A stretch of 64,000 nucleotides of DNA, taken from assembly GCF_052115385.1 (NCBI RefSeq), contig NZ_JBFRGP010000001.1, forward strand, positions 372,001-436,000, given 5' to 3'. How positions within the stretch are numbered: position 1 is the first letter of the stretch; each line of letters starts with the position of its first letter. The notes under the pieces were generated by a model that saw only the letters and a list, made by a program, of their open reading frames with translations, did not search any database and was not told the DNA's origin. This stretch comes from Dyella_D sp052115385 (GTDB lineage Bacteria > Pseudomonadota > Gammaproteobacteria > Xanthomonadales > Rhodanobacteraceae). The translations under genes and the position numbers were made by a program. This document shows, piece by piece, positions 59,437 through 64,000 of this stretch.

Positions 59437-61890
59437 TCAGAATGTGTAGCGCGCGCGGCCATACCCATACGCGCCGTTGACGCCGATCGGCGAAATCACG
59501 TCGTAAGGAAAATTGCCGGCGTAGTTGATATCGCTGTTGGAGCGCGTCGGATACTGGTTGGTGAGGTTGTAGCCGCCCAGCGCCAGGCTGAAGCGCTCGG
59601 TGACGTGCAGTTCCACCTCGGCATCGAGCTGCCAGCGTGCGGCATAGACCTGGCGCGGTTCGAAGCCGCCGCCGAAATCGAACACGCGCACGGTCGAACC
59701 CTGCCGCGTGACGCGGCCGAGCAGGGACCAGCGGTGGTTGTTCCAGTTGGCGGTGAAGGAGCCGCGCTGGCGCGGGGCGGCGTCGGTGAGGGTGTTGCGC
59801 TCCTCGTCGCCGAACAGCACGTTGCCGGCGCCGGTGGCGGCAAGTTCCGGCGGCGTGGCGCGCACGCTGCGGATATCGGTGTGGTTGCGGCTGTAGGCGA
59901 GGGTGAGCAGCAGCTTGCCGCCGGCCCAGGGCGTGCGGTAGTTGCCGACCAGCTCGGCGCCGCGGGTGCGCGTGTCCACCGCATTGGTGAAGAACGACAC
60001 GCTTTGCACGCCGGGCACGCCGAAGTGCTGCAGGATGTAGTCCTCCAGCCCCGCGCTGTCGATGGTCTCCGACAGGGTGACGCGGTCGTCGATGCTGATC
60101 TGGTAGGCGTCCAGGCTGAAGTCGAAGTGCTCGCCGAGCTGGCCGGTGAGGCCAAGGCTGACGTTGCGCGACTTCTCCGGCTTCAGCGCCTGCGCACCCA
60201 GGCCGCGCGCGAGCGGGTTGTTCACCGACACGATGCGGCCGGTGACCAGCTTGCCGTCGGCGCCGTAGCCGCTGGTGGTGGATTCGAAACCGATCTGGCT
60301 GAGCGAGGGCGCGCGGAAGTTATTCGAAGCGGCGCCGCGCAGCGCGAAGCCCGGCACGAACTCCCAGCGTGCGCTGAGCTTGCCGCTCCAGTTGCCGCCG
60401 AAGTCGCTGTAGTGCTCGTAGCGCGCGGCCGCATCGACGAAGAAGTGCTCGGTGATGTCGCTGGAGACTTCCGCGTAGGCGGCACTGACATTCCGCGACA
60501 GCCGCGCGGCATCCTGCGGCTGCAGGCCTCCGCCGGCCTGCGCGCCGACCGGTGCATCGAGATAGGGGCCGGCGGCGTACGAGGCCGGGTCGCCGGGCAG
60601 GGTGCGGAACTGCTCGTGGCGGTATTCAGCGCCCAGCGCCACGGTGAGATAGCGGCTGCCGAAGGCAAACTCGCGGTTGCCATCCAGATTGGCGCTGCCC
60701 TGGTTGAAGCGGTAGCTGCCGATATGGAACGAGCTCGGGCTGGCCGGGCCGAGCGAGGCGTTGAGCGAGTCGCGCAGGTCGTAATCGAAGGCATTGCTGC
60801 CCCAGTTGAGGCTGCCGTCGAGATTCCAGTCCGCCAGCTTGCCGCGGATGCCGGCGGCGCTCTGCACGTCGCGGTTGCTGCCCACCGATTCCGGGCGATA
60901 GCCATCCGGATAGATCGACGCCACGTTGGCGCTGCTGTCCGGGTAGCGGAAATAGTTGTCGCCGATGGTGTGGCGCTGGGTATAGGTGCCGAACCAGTAC
61001 AGCCGGGCGTTATCGCCCAGCGGCAGCTCGCTGTTGAGCCAGCCGCTGTAGTTCTCCGACTGCGGATCGCCTGCCGCGTAGTTGCGCTTGCCGCGCAGGG
61101 CCAGGTTGGCGGGGGTGGGATCGGCCAGCCAGTCCGGCACGGTGTCCAGGCCGGCGCGGTTGGTGGCGTCGTGGTGGCCGGCTTCGATGCCGGCACGGAA
61201 GAAACCGGTGCCGGCCAGCCGGGTGCCGAACTTGGCCGCGCCATAGCTGCTGTTGCCGTCGGTGATGGTGCGGTCGGCAGGGCTGAAGCGGGTGTGGTTG
61301 GCGCCGTAGCTGCTCACCACCTCGCCGCCTTCGGGCGCGTCGTCGAGGATGATGTTGACCACGCCGGCGATCGCGTCCGAACCGTATTGCGCACCGGCAC
61401 CGTCGCGCAGCACCTCCACCCGCTTGATCGCGCTGATCGGGATCGCATTGAAATCCACCGGCGTGGTGCCGCGCCCGATCTTGGTGTCGCTGTTGACCAG
61501 GGCCGAGGTGTGGAAGCGCTTGCCGTTGACCAGCACCAGCACCTGGTCCGGCGACAGCCCGCGCAACTGTGCCGAGCGCACGTGGTCCGAACCGCCGGAA
61601 TTGGATTGGCGGGGGAAGTTGAACGAAGGCAGCAGGTTGGCCAGCGCCTGGCCCAGTTCGCCGTTGACCGCTCCGGCGGCGCGCAGGTCGTCCTGGCTCA
61701 GCACGTCCACCGGCACCGGCGATTCGAGCGCGGTGCGGTTGCTGGCGCGCACGCCGGTGACCACCACCTGGTCGAGCGTGCGCGCGGATTCGCCCTCGGC
61801 TTGCTGCGCCTGTACCTGGAAGGCGGACGTGGCGAGCAGCAGCGCGATGGAAAGATGGGTGCGGCGGTACTTCCGGGAAAGGGCGGACAT
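59437..61890 (-). CDS. large TonB-dependent receptor (Oar/BtuB-like plug, substrate unknown)
   Basis: 817 residues. The signal peptide (HLSIALLLATSAFQVQAQ) precedes a TonB-box-like TLDQVVVTGVR. The plug has ALANLLPSFNFPRQSNSGGS, RGLSPDQVLVLVNGKRFHTS and IKRVEVLRDGAGAQYGSDAI. A long barrel ends in YGRARYTF with the expected aromatic terminus. The PSFNFPR and GKRFHTSAL features are typical of a xanthomonad receptor group linked to carbohydrate or peptide uptake, not siderophores. The ATG at 61890 has AAGGAA 6-7 bases upstream. Confidence 0.9.
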   Translation of the reverse strand: MSALSRKYRRTHLSIALLLATSAFQVQAQQAEGESARTLDQVVVTGVRASNRTALESPVPVDVLSQDDLRAAGAVNGELGQALANLLPSFNFPRQSNSGGSDHVRSAQLRGLSPDQVLVLVNGKRFHTSALVNSDTKIGRGTTPVDFNAIPISAIKRVEVLRDGAGAQYGSDAIAGVVNIILDDAPEGGEVVSSYGANHTRFSPADRTITDGNSSYGAAKFGTRLAGTGFFRAGIEAGHHDATNRAGLDTVPDWLADPTPANLALRGKRNYAAGDPQSENYSGWLNSELPLGDNARLYWFGTYTQRHTIGDNYFRYPDSSANVASIYPDGYRPESVGSNRDVQSAAGIRGKLADWNLDGSLNWGSNAFDYDLRDSLNASLGPASPSSFHIGSYRFNQGSANLDGNREFAFGSRYLTVALGAEYRHEQFRTLPGDPASYAAGPYLDAPVGAQAGGGLQPQDAARLSRNVSAAYAEVSSDITEHFFVDAAARYEHYSDFGGNWSGKLSARWEFVPGFALRGAASNNFRAPSLSQIGFESTTSGYGADGKLVTGRIVSVNNPLARGLGAQALKPEKSRNVSLGLTGQLGEHFDFSLDAYQISIDDRVTLSETIDSAGLEDYILQHFGVPGVQSVSFFTNAVDTRTRGAELVGNYRTPWAGGKLLLTLAYSRNHTDIRSVRATPPELAATGAGNVLFGDEERNTLTDAAPRQRGSFTANWNNHRWSLLGRVTRQGSTVRVFDFGGGFEPRQVYAARWQLDAEVELHVTERFSLALGGYNLTNQYPTRSNSDINYAGNFPYDVISPIGVNGAYGYGRARYTF

Positions 61891-62230
61891 GCGGATTCCT
61901 TGCAAGAGGCAGCAGCAGTTCGCGCCGCAGCTGGACGCGGCGTCGGCAAGCTTCGATGGAGGGCGCCGGATCAGCGCGTCGCGAACGGATTCAACAGCAA
62001 CAACATCGCCGCATTCGGGCGTGACGCGGCAAGCTGCGTTGTCCGTGGGGCGAGCTGGGCACGATGAAGGTTCGCGAAGGGAGGGAAGGGCTGCGGGACT
62101 GCGATGCACAGGCGCGCCGTTCGGCATTTGTTGCATTGCGCAAGGTTCATGTCAATACTTCGTCATGAAACTTTCCGGGTGTCCGACGGTTTATCCGTCT
62201 GGACGTCCAAACGACAAGAAGGGAATCCCC
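61891..62230. other. 340-base divergent control region
   Basis: No gene is supported. On the minus strand it carries AAGTATTGACA (62150-62160), a -35-like element about 260 bases before the receptor start, so the receptor mRNA would have a long leader. Near the plus-strand gene, GTCCGACGG and CCGTCTGGAC (62181-62204) form a short bulged hairpin. Confidence 0.5.
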
Positions 62231-62683
62231 ATGCAACTTCAACGTGCACTGGCGGCGGTGCTGGCCTTTGGCCTGATGGCCGGTTGCGCCACGCAACCGC
62301 AGGCAACCGCCGGTTCGACCCTGCAGGGCGACCAGGCGCATCCGGCGGCGACCCAGGGCTGGGTGGAGACGCGCCTGTATTTCGGGCTGGGGCTGATTGA
62401 CCAACCCAATGGCGGCGTGAGCGAGCAGGCCTGGCGTGCGTTTCTCGATCAGGAAGTGAGCTCGCGCTTTCCCGATGGGCTCAGCGTGATCGACGTGTAT
62501 GGCCAGTGGCAGGGCAAGCAGCAGACCACGCCCGAGCGGCTGCGCTCGAAGCAGCTGGTGATCGATTATCCGGATACGGCGGAGAACCGTGCCAAGGTCG
62601 AGGCGATCCGCGCGGCGTGGAAGCAGCGCACGGGTGACCAGTCGGTGATGCGGGTGACGCAGCCGGCGGATGTGTCGTTCTAG
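62231..62683 (+). CDS. DUF3574 lipoprotein
   Basis: 150 residues. Signal peptide with lipobox FGLMAGCAT (C19). The mature domain has the DUF3574 pattern: GWVETRLYFGLGL, GGVSEQAWRAFLDQEVSSRF and PDGLSVIDVYGQWQGK. The family is uncharacterised; it is an outer-membrane-linked lipoprotein. AGGGAA lies about 5-6 bases before the ATG. It diverges from the TonB-dependent receptor, but no shared function is known. Confidence 0.8.
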   Translation: MQLQRALAAVLAFGLMAGCATQPQATAGSTLQGDQAHPAATQGWVETRLYFGLGLIDQPNGGVSEQAWRAFLDQEVSSRFPDGLSVIDVYGQWQGKQQTTPERLRSKQLVIDYPDTAENRAKVEAIRAAWKQRTGDQSVMRVTQPADVSF

Positions 62684-62880
62684 CTATCAACTTTCAACGG
62701 AGGAGTCCTTCTCCCTCCGGGAGAAGGTGGCGGCAGCCGGATGAGGGTTCGGGCGGAGCGGTGTACATCATTCTTGCGCTCCGCCCGTACCCTCACCCTA
62801 ACCCCTCTCTCCCACAGGGACTACCTTCGGGACGCCGGTGGGAGAGGGGCCTTACATCTTTCTATAGGTGACCTCTCCCT
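62684..62880. repeat. cluster of three hairpin repeats
   Basis: First, CCTTCTCCC/GGGAGAAGG (62707-62727, 9-bp stem, 3-base loop). Second, 62743-62760 with 62777-62794, an 18-bp stem with one mismatch. Third, CCCCTCTCTCCCAC with GTGGGAGAGGGG (62802-62849, bulged). The first and second share the 25 bases at 62723-62747 found inverted at 45530. It separates the DUF3574 and permease genes and looks like a mosaic intergenic repeat. Confidence 0.75.
62723..62747. repeat. 25-bp repeat, copy 2
   Basis: Exact inverse of 45530-45554. Here it forms parts of two adjacent hairpin stems. Confidence 0.75.
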
Positions 62881-64000
62881 GTGACCGACTTGCATTCACG
62901 CCGCTGGCTCGCGCCCGGCGATCTCAACGGCTTCCTCGGCCTGGTGGTGGACAACCTGTCCATCATGGCCTTCCTCGCCACCGCCCTGATCGGCCTGTTC
63001 GGCTTCCCCGCCGACATCGTGTTCCTGCGCATGTTTCCCGGCACCGCCTTGGGCGTGCTGCTGGGCAACCTGGCGTATACCGTGATGGCGCGTCGGCTGG
63101 CCGCGCGTACGGGCCGCGACGATGTGACCGCGATGCCGCTGGGCCTGGATGCGCCGACCAGCATCGGCATGGCGCTGCTGGTGCTCGGTCCGGCCTTCGT
63201 GCATTTCAAGCAGGGCGGCATGGACGAAGCGGCTGCCGCGCAGGCCACCTGGGAACTGGGCATGGCCTCGCTGGTGGTGATGGGCGTGCTGAAGTTCGTG
63301 CTGTCGTTCTTCGGTGGCGCGGTGCAGCGGCATGTGCCGCGTGCGGGGCTGCTCGGCTCGATCGCCGGCATCGCGCTGGTGCTGATGGGTTTCCTGCCGC
63401 TGGTGGAGATCATGAAGGTGCCGCTGGTCGGCTTCGCCGGCTTAGGGGTAGTGCTGTACGCGCTGGTGGCGAAGGGGCGCCTGCCGTTCGGGGTGCCGGG
63501 CGTGCTGGCGGCGGTGGCGATCGGCGCCGCGCTGTATTACCTGCTGGGGCCGCTGGGCTGGCTGGGCAGCGGCTATCACGCGCCGGCGGGATGGACCTGG
63601 CGCTTCGCGCTGCCGCTGCCCACGCTGAAGTGGATGGATGGCATCGCCTATACCGTGCCGTACCTGCCGCTGATCCTGCCGTTCGGCCTGCTGATGGTGG
63701 TGGGCGGCATCAATGTCACCGAGAGTGCTCGCGCGGCCGGCGACGAATACCGCACCCGCGACATCCTGCTGGTGGAGGCGCTGGCCACCCTGGTCGCCGG
63801 CTGCTGCGGCGGCGTGGCGCAGACCACGCCGTATATCGGCCAGCCTTCGTACAAGGCGATGGGCGCGCGCAGCGGCTATACGCTGCTGACCGGCATCGTG
63901 ATCGGGCTGGGCGGCGTATTCGGTTATTTGTCCAACATCGTGGAGCTGGTGCCGTTGTCGGTGCTGGCGCCGATCCTGGTGTTCGTGGCGATCGGCATCA
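62881..64000 (+). CDS. NCS2-type permease, 5' part (truncated by the window)
   Basis: At least 373 residues from a GTG at 62881 (AGGTGA about 9 bases upstream), running off the window with no stop. Many hydrophobic helices: WLAPGDLNGFLGLVVDNLSI, TAMPLGLDAPTSIGMALLVL, LILPFGLLMVVGGINVTESA, and the substrate-loop region GGVAQTTPYIGQPSYKAMGA followed by RSGYTLLTGIVIGLGG. This fits the uracil/xanthine/guanine permease (NCS2) family, in a branch with a TTPYIGQP loop instead of the usual TSYIES. The substrate is probably a nucleobase. Confidence 0.8.
   Translation, partial: MTDLHSRRWLAPGDLNGFLGLVVDNLSIMAFLATALIGLFGFPADIVFLRMFPGTALGVLLGNLAYTVMARRLAARTGRDDVTAMPLGLDAPTSIGMALLVLGPAFVHFKQGGMDEAAAAQATWELGMASLVVMGVLKFVLSFFGGAVQRHVPRAGLLGSIAGIALVLMGFLPLVEIMKVPLVGFAGLGVVLYALVAKGRLPFGVPGVLAAVAIGAALYYLLGPLGWLGSGYHAPAGWTWRFALPLPTLKWMDGIAYTVPYLPLILPFGLLMVVGGINVTESARAAGDEYRTRDILLVEALATLVAGCCGGVAQTTPYIGQPSYKAMGARSGYTLLTGIVIGLGGVFGYLSNIVELVPLSVLAPILVFVAIGI

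Noticed and set aside
59605..62067. Long plus-strand frame of 820 codons opposite the large receptor
   Set aside because: Antisense shadow with no domain pattern; the minus-strand protein has a complete signal, plug and barrel.

Overview
The window is about 64 kb of GC-rich DNA with short intergenic gaps, many ATGA start/stop overlaps and GTAG-headed REP repeats. The gene repertoire is that of a free-living gammaproteobacterium: a recCBD recombinase, TonB-dependent receptors, type IV minor pilins, a histidine-utilisation pathway of the HutF type, and Cpx-like stress sensing. Together this points to the Xanthomonadales/Lysobacterales, probably Rhodanobacteraceae (Dyella, Luteibacter, Rhodanobacter or Frateuria relatives). 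The placement is inference from gene content and repeat type only. I see no rRNA, tRNA, insertion sequence, prophage or CRISPR array. Nearly all of it reads as core or lightly accessory chromosome.

Layout. 1-4.4 kb: a zinc-homeostasis block (Zur, a ZnuD-like receptor, a MerC-like membrane protein, a CDF exporter) with a Zur-box-like palindrome between the divergent receptor and merC genes, then ribosomal protein THX. 4.5-11.8 kb: a helical-repeat protein of unknown role, then the overlapping set GNAT-nitrilase fusion / ClC antiporter / hutI, diverging from hutF. hutU lies 20 kb away at 31.1 kb; hutH and hutG are not in the window. 11.9-17.1 kb: DoxX, a tiny lipoprotein, and a LysR regulator diverging from two tandem aldo/keto reductases, an alpha/beta hydrolase and a GlcG-like protein. 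17.2-19.9 kb: a CpxP/Spy-like protein diverging from a CpxR/CpxA-like pair, with a perfect GTAAA-N5-GTAAA site between them. 19.9-20.8 kb: a TacAT-type toxin-antitoxin pair with a palindromic operator candidate.

20.8-30.2 kb: two drug or metabolite exporters around a 1000-residue secreted glycoside-hydrolase-like protein, a nucleotide-pyrophosphatase-like lipoprotein, a Q-rich secreted protein, and an alkylation-repair operon (Ada-AlkA fusion plus Ogt). 30.3-45.4 kb: hutU, a heme-oxygenase-fold orphan, a PAS-GGDEF-EAL protein, MsrA, arylamine N-acetyltransferase, a barnase-type RNase/barstar/S4-protein operon, a POT peptide transporter, a YajG-like lipoprotein, a BaiN/HI0933-type flavoprotein and an ABC exporter. 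45.8-48.7 kb: a pilV-pilW-pilX-pilE minor pilin operon without pilY1. 48.7-64 kb: a secreted DUF3103-like protein, recC-recB-recD, a large TonB-dependent receptor, a DUF3574 lipoprotein and the 5' part of an NCS2-type permease cut by the window edge.

Seven inverted REP pairs (GTAG heads, two sequence classes) punctuate gene ends. No RAYT transposase gene is visible here. No wholly new multi-gene defence or biosynthetic system stands out. The loci most worth a second look are the RNase/barstar/S4 operon, the GNAT-nitrilase/ClC/hutI set, the Cpx-like locus with its perfect box, the hairpin that buries a Shine-Dalgarno sequence before the MFS gene, and the flavoprotein gene whose stop codon is supplied by a REP.
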